Positions 39,401 to 54,400 of a DNA stretch of 64,000 nt are shown here, in pieces. Every line of letters begins with the position of its first letter. The first letter of the stretch is position 1. This DNA comes from Echinococcus granulosus. Taxonomy: Eukaryota > Platyhelminthes > Cestoda > Cyclophyllidea > Taeniidae. A program made the position numbers and the translations under genes. The stretch lies in NCBI RefSeq assembly GCF_000524195.1, contig NW_020170419.1:419533-483532 (forward strand), in the 5' to 3' direction. The notes below the pieces were generated by a model. It saw only the letters and a list, made by a program, of their open reading frames with translations, was not told the DNA's origin and ran no database searches.

Positions 39401-42400
39401 AACTACTAGTTTAATGTGGGTGAAGTGGAAAATGCGTCCTCTTTTTCTATTTAAGGCGCAGCACCAAAACCCCTCCTCCTCCCCAATCAGCAGATACTTT
39501 CACATCTTAAGGATGGACAAAAGATTTGTGGAGAGAAACAGGTGGGTAGTAAACAGGTTGGTTTTACGACTCAACGTCCTCAAAATTCGCCTGAAAACTT
39601 TTTTGGGCGCATCAAAGTGCTAGACAAAGTGATTTTCCATCGCCTTAAGAAGGCAACAAGTCTGTTCATTCGCCGTAGCATTTTTAAGACGTAGTCAGGG
39701 TGGAGGTTAGGGGGGATATGGCGTTGCTTCGGGATGAAAAAAGCTCCAATGAAATCGGTCCAATTTTGATGAATAATTCATGCGATTAGTGTGAGTTAGT
39801 TGGCCTTTGGATGAGTCGATTGCCTCAGTCAAGGCAGAGGTTGCTCAGTCTTTTTCACCACCTCAGACTACCCCAAACTGCAGTTTTTTTTTCCTGACTC
39901 CACTCAGCTGCGCTCCCACTTTCTGGTCGGCCTTCCTAACCGTGTTTGGGTATGCGAATTCGCGAACATTTGGACAGCTCGTCCGCCTACTTACATGCCT
40001 ATGAAAAGACGAGTCCACGAAGTGTTTTGCCCTTCGCTCTATTACCCTCCGAAAGGGGAGAAAATAAATTGATTACCCAAGGAGCAGAGGCATTCAAGTT
40101 TACAATTCCATGCATAGTTTCCGCTACCAAATCAAAAAGGAGGGACTTATGTTTTGTTTTACATCCTCCTGACATTCCAATTGCGCGTTCTTTGTGTGCA
40201 AGTAATTGTGCAATTTCCTTAGCGCCATCACGGAAGCAAGTCAATTGTCAATTCCTAACAGTTGTTTCAACTTATGTGCTGTTTGAGTGCCAAATTTGGA
40301 TGTGAAATCCGTACGGGGAATGGTCAATTTTTCACTTGTACTTTTCGCCACTTGCAGGATCTAGAGGCAAAATCCAACAGCAGTGGTGGTAGAACTCCAC
40401 TGGGTGGATCGAGGCGTCAGGGGCCTCCCGCGATACCGGAGTACCTGGCAAAAACACCCTGTTGGTTGGAGAAGCGAGAAGGATCAAAGGGAATCTTAGA
40501 TCAACTGCGTGTTGAAAAGTCTTGGGCTTTTCCTCATAAATCGGATGGTGCCAAGAAAGGCAGGTTAAGTATTAGTGTACATTAAAATTGCAGTCAAATA
40601 GATGTTTTTTTTGCAGTTTTAAATCCAGTTTTATGACATGTTTATGAAAATTTTCTTAGAAAACCTTTTTGATTTGTTCACTGCTCCAGTAGAAAAATGG
40701 TTGACTCCTCGGCGTTTTCATTGGTCGACTTTCAAGGTCGCGCAACCGATTAATGTCTTAATAGACACTGCATCTGGGGTAAACACAGTAGTTTTTTAAA
40801 ATATTTAAAATTATTTAATTTTTATGCATTAAGCAAAAACGATAGATAAAAATCTAACGTTAGGACGTTCCATCACACCGAATTTTGACCTTTCTTTCCA
40901 TCCTCTGTGTTTCAATTATGGTCAGTCGATATGAATCACTAACTACCAATGCGACGAATTCATGAGTAGGATAGCCTACTTTTCGAGATTTTCGGGGTGT
41001 ACATGAGTAAGGCTACTTGTTTCAAGGCTTGTTCATCATTTTTATAAATGAAGGGCAAGAACTATCTTGGGCTCACCCATCTAACAATAGCTCCACCTTT
41101 TTAGGCTGATTGGCAGAGGCGAATTTGTTGGCGGCGATGCCTCTTAATATGTCATTCTCCTATCTGTTTCGCAATAACTCTCGATATTATGCTCTCCTAG
41201 GAGACAAAAAGCAGTCAAAATCTAGCCGCCACCCTTTCTCTCATCCCTTTCATTTTCCAACCGTCTGTTCTTTCTTGCGTGCGATTGTCAAATCTTACGG
41301 AAGCTCATCACGTGGAGAAATGTCATGCGGGGAGGAGGAAGGATAAGAGCGGGTCTTTTGTATGTATGGCTTTATTCGTGGGCTTGTGTGTTCCGAATGA
41401 ATGAGACGAGGTTTACTCACACCTTCGAGCTGTACACCTAGTTTTCCTCTCTTAGTGGGTAAACCTCAGCCATATTTATTGCTTGACTACTGGGAAGTGA
41501 ATGAATCACCTCTGCAGTGTGTTGGCATTGCACCAAACTCACTTATATGCACCCACGAAACAGGAACCGAAGTAGTGTCTCCTTTAGAGTGTGGAGTGGA
41601 ATAGGCGACGAGTGGTCCGGTTGGGAATAGTGGAAGGCATGTTTATTCCTTTATCAAACTTTGAAATACAAAATTGGCCAAATGGAAAGGTGAGCAAATA
41701 CCTTTCTCTCAATCGGCGCAGGTTGACCTCTCTTGGTGCAGACGAAGACAATCCTTTTTAAAGACTTCCGGGTCCTCTTAGATCATACTTTTGTTATGAG
41801 GAGAACCTTCACCCATCTCATCTCCTATCCTGACGGGAGAATTCTGCAGCCTTAAGGTTGATTTGCATTGAATTGGTAGAATAGTCGGTATGGAATCTCC
41901 TTTACAAGATTCAAGTAACTTGGTCAGATTATTTGTGGAAAAATAAATTGCTAAAAGTAATTTTTTGAACTCTGAGTAAAATATGTTCCATTTATTATTT
42001 CTTGAAGAGCATTAGATTGTTTTCAGACCGCTGGTTCTTATTTAATTTTTACAAATTATTAGTAAATGACTGTATTTGAACCAGCCATATAACTAGTCCA
42101 ACTTGTCAAGCCGACTGTCAAACTTCATAAATCGCTCCACTAGGGAGTTGTAATGGGCTATTTTTGTAGGACTGAATGGGTTTGCCGGAAGCATTAATTC
42201 ATCTGAATTGGTAATGTACATTTAAGTGCAGCATACAGGCCTTCCTCTCTATGAGTGGCCCGAACTGCTCTGACGTATGTGGAGTTCTCCGGAAGTCCGA
42301 CCAGATGGAGTTACGACCTTGAAGTGGAAAGAGAAAGGCGGAATCAAATAATGTCCAAAAGCCAAACACAGATGCTGGCTCCGGCTTTATCTCAGTGTCG

Positions 42401-45400
42401 AAATTTAGCTTCAATTATGTTTGTGCTAAGACTGCTGGCCAAGCCTGCGATAGGATTGCGTAGGTGGCAGACCTCAGGCTTTTCCGGAATTCGGCTATTT
42501 TCCCAACAATAGTGTAGAAAGATTAGTTTACCCATAAAATTGCTCGTTGGAATCAAAAATGCAGTCTTTGAGAAGGCCTAAAATGTTCATAATTACCTAC
42601 TATTAACTGTCGATTTATTCCGAGTGAGGTTCCACCTTTTGCTCCCATTACGAATTTTTTTTGGTTTGTGAAAACCACGTTCTTTTTCATGATTTATAGT
42701 TGCCTTTACGAATTTCGTTTGTAATTTTGCACTGAAGAGCCACAAGTTTGACTTAATTTTATGCATGGTGAAGCTTGAAAAATTTTATTAGCTTACTCAA
42801 AAGTTGCACAGACTTGGCATTCATTTCGTGCGGGTCAAGTAATGTAACTGGTAAGTAGTGGTTTTAAAGTGTGAGTCGGTTTTTCGGTGATGTGAGTAAA
42901 TATCAAGTCTTATTCGAACTTATTTGGTTTTAATTTTATATTATTTTTATTTGAAAACATACCATACCATGGTAAGAATTTGGGTGGTTTGAAAAAAAAG
43001 ACAGTTTACGCCTATTATGCATTATAAAAAGGAATTCTGTGTGTTTTCTCCTTTTTCTGCTAAGAAATGAACAACACAGTAGATTTTATCGGTCAAAATA
43101 ATCATCATCACATTTGATAATCCTTTCCTAACGCGGTAGCTGATTTTTTGCAAATCCCACTCGTCTGTAGAATTTGGGGCAAAAAATCTCTCCTAGCTGC
43201 TATTGTTTGAACCCCATTCTACTCTCCAAACTGTCGTTGTACGTGATTATCTACTGCCCAGAAAAGGCTATGATCACCTGGAGCAAGGAGAAATGTGAGT
43301 GTAATACGGAGGTGATGAGGTGAGACTGTACCTCTTCCCTCCCCCCTCGTCCCAACCGGAAAAGGAAATCTTCTCACAACAAGGTTTTGAGGCGGTACGA
43401 GGCATGAGGTGCTACGTTGCCTTGTCTTTTAATTGGCCGGATTACTAATACTAGCCGTTTGTGCCGAAGACGTCGTTTTCAGCCCTGATTCCCAATTGGC
43501 TCTCAGGAGGTGACCATTGGTCTCTACAGTTCACTCTGCACAAAGCAGGCGTAATTCAGTGTGGGCGAAGTGATGCACGGCCTAGAAGTATTATGGATAG
43601 TGATATGTGACATTCATTTCCACTAGCTTCCACTAATTTTCCAGTTAAAGATTTTTCATGAATCCGGTTGGCTTGAAGCACATTCTTCAAGTCCAACCAT
43701 AATTTGGTAAGGACAGTAAAGCGATCCGAAGAAGCTAGCTCGTTTTTTAAAAAGTATTTTTTTTATTGCCAAAGGTGTTTAATTAACGTCAATCATTTGT
43801 TAAATTTCTTCTTCTGCTTTAGCTGGAGGCCAAGTCATCACTCAAAACCAAATTTCACCGACAGGCGTTCGGCCCTACCAATCCATCGATTCTGGTGTAG
43901 TTGATGCCGAACCGCATTCGGCTGTCTTTCCTTTGACCAACACCGCTTCCACCACCACCAACAGCGCCGCCGCCACCCCTGTCGCCACCTTCAAGGTATT
44001 ACCCTCCAATCCTCCCAACCTTCAAGGTCGAATTTTCCCTGTCGAAGATTCCTGTGGCTTTTTGAATGCATCTGCCTCCCCTTCCACCTCTTCATCATCC
44101 TCTTCTTCCTCCTCTCCCCTCATTGATCACTTGAAAGAGGAGTTTCTTCAACCCGAGATCGTCCCGAAACCCAATCTTATCCGTGCTCCAATTCAACCGT
44201 CAGCTGGTCTGGAAATGCGAGGTCCGACAAGTAGTCAGCAAGCCCAGTCTACTACAACTCGTCGCTCCTGGAATCCGGAGAACAATCTACTAGAAGTGAC
44301 GTGGAGTCAGTTACGGCGGCATGCTAGTCGATGCTCCATCCAATCGGAGTATGGAGAGAATGGAAGAGCACAGGGTTCCGGATATCATCGTCGTCATCGT
44401 TATCCTTCGGTTCAGTACTCCATACGAGAAAAAAAACGCACCTCAGACGCAGTCTACCCTTTTGCGGGACAACAGGTGCCCATTATTCGATCAACGCGTA
44501 GCACTGCCAGTCTGGACACTGCGTTATTGTTGAGGGTGAGTTGTAAGTTAGCAAATATCACGACCCAGTGTCTAGCATCGTAGCGACCCAATCTGCCGCC
44601 TGGTGTCAACACCATTTAAATCACTCTCCCCCTCCCTGCCTCCTCTCTCACATCCACACACCAAAAAATGCTCAAATAGGTGCGGAATTCAGTCAAACAA
44701 GGTTTTCATCCACCTCCCTCCTGTTTTATTCAACTTCAAAAAGGAGGAAAAAATTATTTTATTGCCATTTTTCCAACCAAAAGTTTGCGACTTTGTAGTC
44801 TAGCAAAAAACTGCGCAATGGTTAGCATACAATGCTGGGGCTTGTGAAGTTTTTTTTCCTACTCAGGGTCACCTAGATATTTCCCAGCCTGTTGCTAGAA
44901 TTGCAGAGACAAGTCGGTTGCCACAATCTGTGTTTGCTTATTCGCTCAGTGTATGAGACTCAGCATCAATGGGCGCACGCCTATTTTGTTGACCGATTTA
45001 CCCACTAGTGAAAATGCAGTCAGCTAGCATAAAGTGGTAGAGAACATGAGCCATATATTTGCGACGTCGGATTTCCTCGTGACACGCGGACATGCTACGT
45101 ATTACCTCTTAAGGAAACGCCATCCTCCTCACACCTTTCTTCTTGTGAGTTGAGGTGGGTTGGTTTGAGTTGATGGGGTCGTGATATGTCTCTTTCTGCA
45201 CTGTAGGATTCACAAGAAGCACTGAACGAAATAGCCCGACGTATCTACAGACAGCCTACTCACCCAACAGTGCCAGCAACACCGATTCAACTGCCACAAT
45301 TGCAAAGTCTATCTACCTACCTAACCCATCGGTATGGTGAGACAAGTGTGAAAAGAAGCCCAGTGAATGAGAAATTTTGCTCTCCGTCCCCTCCTCCTCC

Positions 45401-48400
45401 ACCACCACCACCCACTCAGGTGAGTTTTGGGTGAGTTGGGACCCCGGTGTTGGAGTGTGGAAGTAGGTCGTAATGGAAATACAGCCACTGAGGGGAATGC
45501 GATGATTGCTTGTTAAAACCCCTAGTCGTTGTCACCTCTGTCGCGTTGTTGAACAGAATGAGGAGGAGACTGTGTCAACTTGGGGCAAACCATTTATTTG
45601 TACACATGTTGAAGTGGGCAGCGGACCGCAGGGCAGGGATGCTGGTGTTACCTCACCAAGTCGGAAATTTCTATTGCTTCAACGCCATCGACCCCACGTC
45701 ATTGTCCTTGTTTGGTAGTTGATTATGCCGAAATTCCTCTCCAACGGGGTCGTTATCGCGTTGCAAATTTAAAAAAAAATTTAGGTCCTTTTTTCATCCT
45801 TTTCCTCACCTAAATCGACAGCTGCGCCGAAATTTCGTCATTTTTCTCTCCGTCAGTTGAACACTTGTTTGTGGTAGATTCTCACTTAGCAGTTTTGAAA
45901 AATAAACTAAAAATTTCTAGTGAAAAGCGCGAAGGAATAATCCTCCCTTGTTTCCTCTTTACTCACGACAACCGCATTTTATTGCCACCCCGAGCAACTA
46001 CTCCCCCCACATTTACGACATCTGCGTCCTCGTCGGCGCTTTTAATTCATGTCAAAACGCGATGTAGCAGTTGTCACGCCTCGGCCGATTATGACATTGA
46101 CACCGTTGACACTTGAGATAACATTGCAAGATTGCGTTTTATTACTTTCAGTGTCCCTGTTGGAAAAGAAGTCTTCTTTTTTTGTCTGTCCTCGTAAACT
46201 AACTACTTAAATTTGCTAACCTAAAATTCAAATTCTTCTGACGCTTTTTTCTGCAGTGAAATATTTAAATTATCATATACTACTTTCTAAAAAAATGAGA
46301 AAATCACCGCCAAAGTTTCCTAGTTTATGACCGCAAATTATTTTGCCGATGAGTTTTTGTTTGTATTTTCGAGGATTTTTTAAAAATATGGATACGAAAT
46401 ATTTTTCTAAAATAAAAATTTCCAGCCCACAATTAGTGACCTCTACAGCCAATCAATGGACCGCTCATCGATGCCAGGCAAATCAGCCAACCGCTATGAA
46501 GTGATTCACCCCACACGCTATTTCTTCGCATCTAATCAGAATCAAGGCCCGAGTGAGACTCGACAATCAATTTCCACTGCTCCTTATTCGCCTCCAATTT
46601 CAGCACCACCAATATCCCCTGTATCGATTGCTTCAGCTACGGAACCGGGCCATCCGTTTCGTGGTGGCCGAAGACCTACCAATTCAAAGTGAGTTGCCTT
46701 CCTGGCCAATCAAATGAGCCGGAGATGAATTTCTTTTATTTCTATTGGTCAAGAATTAGGTGGGTTTAAAACTTGCTGTAGTTAAGTATTTCATGTCGCG
46801 ACAGGTTTTAAGGGAAGGCAAAAGCCCCCTTGGAGTTTATGAAATGGACTTTAAGGAGTCAGTATAGCCTTATGCATTTAGTCAGTGCTTGGAACCTTTC
46901 GGCTGAACTCCCTCTGATTTCACCCGCTCCTCACTTGCATGTCTTTGTTATTAGGAAAGGAGAGAAATTAAGTATTCATGAGTGTTGTCCTCGTCGCCAA
47001 TCATGGCTTCTGGGCGTCATCCCCTGCGCTATCCGTCGCACCTTCCTTGCTTCGGCTGTATCTACGAGTCCTTCTTTTAATCTCTGCCACCCGCATGGCA
47101 GTTGATGGTAACATCTGATGTAGGCGTTGTCGAGAGATTCCCAAATTGCGTTCATTCTTTAGGACGAACTTTATTTTAGCAGAATTGGTCTGAGAGATTA
47201 AAGCAGCTCAGGGTAGGTTGACATTTAGGTGGAGTGTTTTGAGTTCCAGACAATTCCTTCTAGAATCTCTTGCCCTTGTCCAGTCTCTCTCTCTGTCTTC
47301 CTTTCTTTTTTTTACCTGTAAGGAAAATATACTGATCAGTACATAGGGAAATATGATTCTAAACTGGATGAGGAGGTAACTTGGATGGTGGGTGGATAAA
47401 GTGATGTGAACCTCTGAAACAAATGCCATCATTGTTTGACTTCCTCCTTTATCCGCAGTCGTTACACAGTTCGTCGGCATTCCCTACGAAACGCAAATCA
47501 TCAACGTGTTGACAGTCCCACTCCTAATGATCTCTTCCCTACTGAGCATTCAAACAACACCCTCACTCGCGCACCACCTAGTCATCTCGCCACCAAGGTT
47601 GTAACCGAGGTCAAGGTCATGTCATCTCGACCAACGGGGATAAGTGTTACCTCCACTGTGCCACCTATGGTGCTTCAACGACGACCCGAAGCCGAGTCGA
47701 AGCATTGTAGGTCTCTTTGGTTTTATTTTTCTTCTTTTCTAAGAGGTAAAATACTTGTTTTTATTGAGAAGATGCTCTTAGTATTTAACCTCTGGATGCA
47801 TAGGAAGAAGGGGGGGGGGAGGTAAGGATGAAGAATAGCTGAATTCGTGACCACCTGAAGTAGTTGATGCCGCGTGGGGAGTTAGGGTGAAGCTATACCT
47901 TTTCCGGTTTGTCTCGATGATATTAATTTAAGAAAATCCTTTTCACAGATGTATAATTCCGACGGCTACATTTTTTTGGAAGAATTCTCTCTCCCGTTTT
48001 GTATCGCTAGATTGCATGGCGCTTGCCCCTACTCCAACCCCTTTCCTTCGTCTTTTCTGAAGTTCCCAACACGGAGGAGGGATTATTATTACCCTACAGA
48101 GGCGTTCACTGCTTAGCCTCCTTTTGAATGTCCTTCGTGATGCGTCGAGTGATCATCCTCCTGTTTCCACCGCGACAGGTCCTCCAGTTGATTGTGGTGA
48201 ACCATGAGACGGGATCGAAGACGAAGTGATTATTTCTACACCCCGTAGTTCATGCTGTAGGTCCAGCTGGGGCTCTCAAATATCCAGCCATCCGAACGGG
48301 GAACAGGCACTCCACTTGCCTCTCATGGCTCCATTTGCTTGAAAGGCGAGGTAGTGGTGAGGGGAGGATTTGAGGGGAGAAACAGGACTTTGAATCTTCC

Positions 48401-51400
48401 TGTTCCTCTCTTCCAACTTTCGTCTACCTCTTGAAAGCCCTGGAAAATGATGCTGTTACATCTTTAAATAAATGCATCTGAAGAACACTTCGAGTACTTG
48501 GTTGTTTGGTTATTCAACAGTATGGCTAGAAGTACTTCTTAACTCCAGGAACGACCTCTCCCCTGGTGGTTGAAGACCTCGATCTAGATCCCGACGTGTG
48601 TTTCTTTTGATTGCAGCTATCTTTAGTGGTAAATTCGCCACCGACAGCGGCCTATCCGAGGAGGATTCGACCGTACTGTAGATATTTCGGGGTTAAAAGA
48701 TTTGTTAAGTTTTCTGGCAAGAGACTAGGGTCCGAATTAACTCTCCGTGAGCTTCATATCCAAAGACCAAAACTCCTTCCCCCAAGAAACATTCACTGGT
48801 GGGTAGAATTGCGCGCCGATGTAACCAAATTTTCAAAGCCCTGTGTTACTATTCAACTACTCTTTCGAGCTCTGTGCGTGACTTAATCCTCCTTCTGTTT
48901 CTGTTCTCCTCCCCTCTCTATCCCCGCCTTTTTTTCCTGTCCCGAAAACGTGAATTCAATCCGTAGTTTTGATCCACTTTCTCCTCCGCAGTCTCCACCA
49001 CCCTCTGCCTTCACATTTTGCGTTACCCTTCTGCTTGTAGGCAGGCATAGTGGAGTCACTTTCACCAGGCCGAAAAGTTGTCTTTCTTATTGACTGCTAA
49101 AGTACCGCCCCTGATGCATTTCACGGACCTGCTTTCCTGGGAAGATAGGACCTTTTAAGACTAGAGCACACCTCCTGTTGGTTCGTATCTCACCTTTTTC
49201 CCTTCCCCTCCCCTACCTTTTCTTGATTTTTCCCTTAAAACGATTTAGTGGAAGGGGGAGGCAAAAGGATGGGTGCTTTTTGCCGTCGCAAAACCTAACA
49301 CATCCCATTTTTCCCTACATAGGAGGGAAATAAACGGCTTTTGGTAGATAGAGTTACCTCATTACTCTACATTAGAGGTAAGGGTCAATGCAGCAGGCTT
49401 TCCCCCTCCGCCTCTCTTTTTTGTTGACAAACGTCACTTCAAAAAAGATCTTTTCTGTGCTCCTTCATTAGCTAATTGGCTAAGGAGGAAGTAGAAAAGA
49501 AGACAAAATACCTTTTTTAAATCCCCCTTTTGTGTTCTTTTTAAAGAAAGATGGAAGGGAGGAGGGAAACTCCTATTGTTATCTAGCTCTCTTCTCAGGC
49601 TGTCCATCTTCTCATAATTCACTTCTTGCTGTGTAAGATTATTCGGTTTTTTTGCTCACCTTCAAGTTGTGTCTTAGTCGTTTCAGAGGGAGGGGGAGAC
49701 ATATCTCCACTTTCAACAGGCATCTACGGCACCCCGAATACTCCTCCCCCCTCTCCCGCCTCACATTTTAGCCCTAGAACCACTTTCCTTGTCACTAGGA
49801 TGTCGTTCGGGTGATTAAGAGCACCCACGCCCTTAAACAACTACTGACGACTGCTACTCTTCACGCGTTACTTCCACATTAGCCTGGCAATGGCGCCACG
49901 AACTGTTTTGCTTTTCGCTCTCTCTCTCTCCTCTAACCCGACTTATTGAACCATTTCAACAAACTGTCTTCTGTTACCACGTTCTCCCTTTCCCTCACAT
50001 AGCAAATCGTAGGTGAACGTTTGAAACTGACTTAAATGAGATTCGTGAAGGAAGAACAAGAACGGATGGCAAGAATGAGGTGGGAGATGGCACATGCAGA
50101 CCTGTTCTGTGACAAGCGGACAGATTGCACCAACCTCTTATCCGAGTGGACCTCACCGATTCCCTAGGCAGAAACAACCTTTAATATCCCATAAACCTCT
50201 GTGTAGGGGATTCGGTATTTCTTCATTCTAGCCTCCGCCTTCGATCGCGGAGGTGAAGTGGGGGAGCACATTTGAGTATCCTAACATATGATTGGTGGGC
50301 AAGGGGGACGAGGGGTCGGAAGGATCGGGATTCACTTCCGGTGTTGGGGATTGGCGAGGTGCATTTAAACAACTTGTGCTCTTCCTATCAGCTCCAACAA
50401 GTAACTTGCCGAGTGTCGCATCAAAATCCGTGCCAAGTGTGTTCCCCCCCCCCCCCCTTTCGTTTTGTTTCTTCCTTACGAACCTGAAATTCAAAAATTG
50501 AATCTTTGCAATTATTTTTCAGTCCTATATAAAAGTTTTATCATTATTAAGGCTCCGTGGTCGCTATAACGCCCATTTTGCGTGGAAACCGACCTTCAGG
50601 GACCCCTGGCGATGCCACGGTAAGTTGCGATTTGCGAAATGAAAAACATCACGCCTTCACCTCATTTTCGCATTCCCACTCCACACCTCGTTTTGTCATG
50701 CTTTAATTTGCCTAATTTTCCTGGTAAAAGTTGCATCTCAAGAATTAGAATGCAGTAGGTAAATTAGCAAACGCATTTGGGCAATCAAAGCCGCCTCGAG
50801 GACTTTTTCTCGAAGCACCTTTCCCAGGCGATAAAAGCACCAATAAAGGCTGGTTCTGTTTCTCAAACCCTTAGCCGTTGAAATCGTTTTGCATATTTCT
50901 CTTTTGCCATCTCAGCAAAGATACTTGTTGCTCTATTTCGGCGGTAGTTCTAGTGTTGCAACAATCTCATCCCAATTTAAAGTTCGCCTTGCTTCCCACT
51001 GTTAACTAAAACACCGCTTTATTTTACTGCAAGATATTGACAAGGAGCTTCTTAATTAATCATCCATTTATCCCCGAAATTCTTATTGAAGTTATTTTTT
51101 TCATATTGAAATGTGTTTTTGAAGTAATTTGAAGTAATTCAGTTAGTAATTCAGTTAGTAAGCAAAGTTAGCTTAAAAAGCCTTGTATTAAGAATAAATT
51201 TCCGTTTTCTTTATCGCAAAGGAAAGGCATATTTCACTACCGCTTCTTTCGCCTATCTTTAAAATCAATTTACTAGCTCACGTACAAATTGAAAGGGTGA
51301 TTGGGTTACCGTTCCACATTATAAATATTTCTTGTTCTGTACTTCTTCACCGGAATATGTTTTAGCTATCCAAACACGGATTTTTCATTTGAGGGTTTTG

Positions 51401-54400
51401 CTTTAAAGCACTGAGCAAGTGAATGATTGGGCGATGGGAGTTCAGGCATGACGAATTGCAAATTTTCTCGTGTAATGCGTGAATTGGAGAAGGAGAAGTA
51501 GAGAGGGGAGGGAGGGGGAGTGTTGGCGAAGGAACATACCTTTTTCCCTCCGCTTAGTTCCTCCTCGATGCTCAATAATTCAAGAGTCTTTCCTCCTCCC
51601 CTTTCCCCTCTTCTTCTCCCCCTCCTCCCTCGTTTCATCCTTCAGCGTCTGCACATACGCGCCCACATTTTATTTAGCCAGATGACTCCCAGGCAAGGGG
51701 AGGAATTTCCTAGCCTCGTAACTGGAAGGAGTGCACAGTGAGGGCGGATTAATAGGCGCTATATTTATACGCCAAAAATGGGATATTTGCTGAGACATTG
51801 CTCAAGGAACCTTTGGTCTTGATTAAGTTAGCTTTCTGGGAGAAAATGACCATTCTTTGTTTAGCATGACAGGAAGGGGCCGCCGATGATGGGGAATAAG
51901 ACTAAACGTCATGTTTACTCTCACCATAGGGAAACCGTTCAATTAGTTTTCTTTTCCTTTGTTTGAACTCGACCAATGTGTTGACAACTCTATTGGTCGC
52001 TAGTGCATTCTTGTCACATATATGTGACGCTGAATGGCGGTAATAAAATTCACGCGTCATACACAAATGGCTTTGGTGGTGAAGGTGCTGAAAGAAAAGT
52101 GCAAGACGGACTGTGAAGAGGGCCTTCTCTGAAGTCGTAAAAGCCATGGTTTTGTTGAATAAGGAGATTTATTAATCGCGCTTAGGTGGCCTGGAGGACA
52201 AGTGTTCAAATTACGAAAGTTTAAAAGCTACGTAGTTTAATTTACAAATCAAACAACCACGGCTCTTTTACTCCACAAGTCTCCGCCAGACTTTTTACAC
52301 ATGATGAGAGCATCTACCACCTTCTGTCCATCTCTAGATGACAGGAAATTCGTCCTCTATAAAAGTCTCGTCAACAGAGGAATCATCAAGCGGTTCTGTC
52401 GGAGGCATCGCAAAACCCGTGGCCCGTCGATTTGACGCAGATGAGGTGCTACGAGGCTCCGCTTTCTCATCTGTCGCTGCCACCCGTGTCGCTCTTCGTC
52501 CCGCAGAGCTCCGCTCCACCGATGTTGCAGAGCGGTGCCGTCGCTCGCTTTCCCTCGGTCCAGTCGGTGCTGGTGACGAGGTCGGTGGAAATGAGAATGA
52601 AATTCAACCACCTCCTGATCCCACTGACAAGGTAAATGTCGTTCAGCAATTTATTTACGCCATTTTGGTGCTCTTTTCGAATGAAAAGAAAAGGTAAAAG
52701 CTGGGACGATGTGTCGGTTGAGATAGTACTTTTTTACCATGCACATTTTTTGGACGTTTATTTTTTTTCCACCTCTCCGTTGCTTGCTTAAACAATTGAT
52801 AAAATTTAGTCTGCTTATACAAGTTCTACAAAGAATATCTATTTGGCCGTGTTTGATGTCAGGGCCTTGAGGGAGAAATCAACCTTTACATTCCAAATGG
52901 TTTATTGTTTAAATATTTACACCACTGAATTGACCAATCAAAACGTGGCTCACAAAGTACATGAAAGTAGGGTTCAACCTCGGAGTGGAAACGACACCAC
53001 CCAGCTGCTTTATTTCCCTCCACTCAATCACTTTGGTTAGTCGTGGCACTTTTTGGTGCGATCCGTAGGGCATGTGATGCTAGACGCGTCACACATACGC
53101 GACGACTGTAGATACGATGATGATTTCATTTTCCATGCGTATTTTGCCTACTATCTGCTTCGCCTATTAATGGTAAATGTCGCACTGAAGCAACCGAGCT
53201 TCTAGTAAAAAAAAAATTATGAGTGGCATGCATTGTATCTACCAAGAGAAGGTGTATATATGCTGGGAGGGAAGGAAGATCGCAGGCGGTTAGGCATAAA
53301 CGGCACGACAGCAATTGGGCCAGTTCGCAAATCATTCCTTATTCCCATTTTTAGTGAAATAAATGGCCGCATCTTTTAAGGACCTCAGACCACTATGCTT
53401 ACATACTTTTTGTGCCAAAACTTCTAGCGAACCAACGGACTGTCCCCCCTCTCGCCTAAGCGACATTAACTGACGTTGATTAAGTGATCAGCCAAAAAGC
53501 GGCTTAATTTATTTCCCTTTCCCTCTCTTTTCTACTTAACCTATAAAAAAACATGAGGGTAGAAGGGGATAAGGATATGTGACTTATAAGCGTTAAAGTG
53601 GACTAATTAGGCTTTATTAAATAGACCAGAAAAAGTATAAACCTTTTTCCCCCGTGATGAACTTGACTCATCACAAATAATTGTGCTTTTGTTTATTTGA
53701 TCGCCTTTTTATGAGCGATAATGTCCATCATCCCTACCTTTTGGCAACTCATTTGCTTAAATTGGCTGCAGTAGCTATGACAGCGCTGCAGCAGTTATAA
53801 TCGTATCGTCGAATTGTCGACCCTGCAATTTCCCCCCTTGAGAGGATAAAGGCGGATCGTGTCCATTTACACCGGCAGTTTTGGTGCTAAGGGTACCACT
53901 TTTTAAGAAGGACAATCAAATGTCTACCGTTGTGCCCACCTCCGCTATGACTTTTGGTGCGCTATGTCTCATTAAGTCCGTATTGATGTCAAATCATTAG
54001 CCTGGTTGGAAATTGTCTACGGTTTTATGAGGTGACAATGTTTAGCTTGTTCTGAAAGTGGCATATGACTGACGAATTCCGCGATTTCACTGAAATCACG
54101 TCACCGAAGATGATAAACCTGCAGACGTTTTTTTAAAAAGGACTACAGACACTCACGTCAACTGGCGAACGGGCTAACGATGGGTACTTATGTAGTTGAT
54201 TATTACGTTTATGTGGTCCTGATCCCTCTCTCCCCTCTCCCCCACCTTGTGGCTAATGAACGCAGTAATTCTACTGAACAAGTAAATGAGCGTAAATTTT
54301 TTTGTGAGATGTGGAAAAGGAAGTGAACGAAAAAGTCGTTTATTTTAATTTGACGCCCTTGCCTGCCACTTTGCTTTGGCTACTAGGAGTGCCCTATGGC

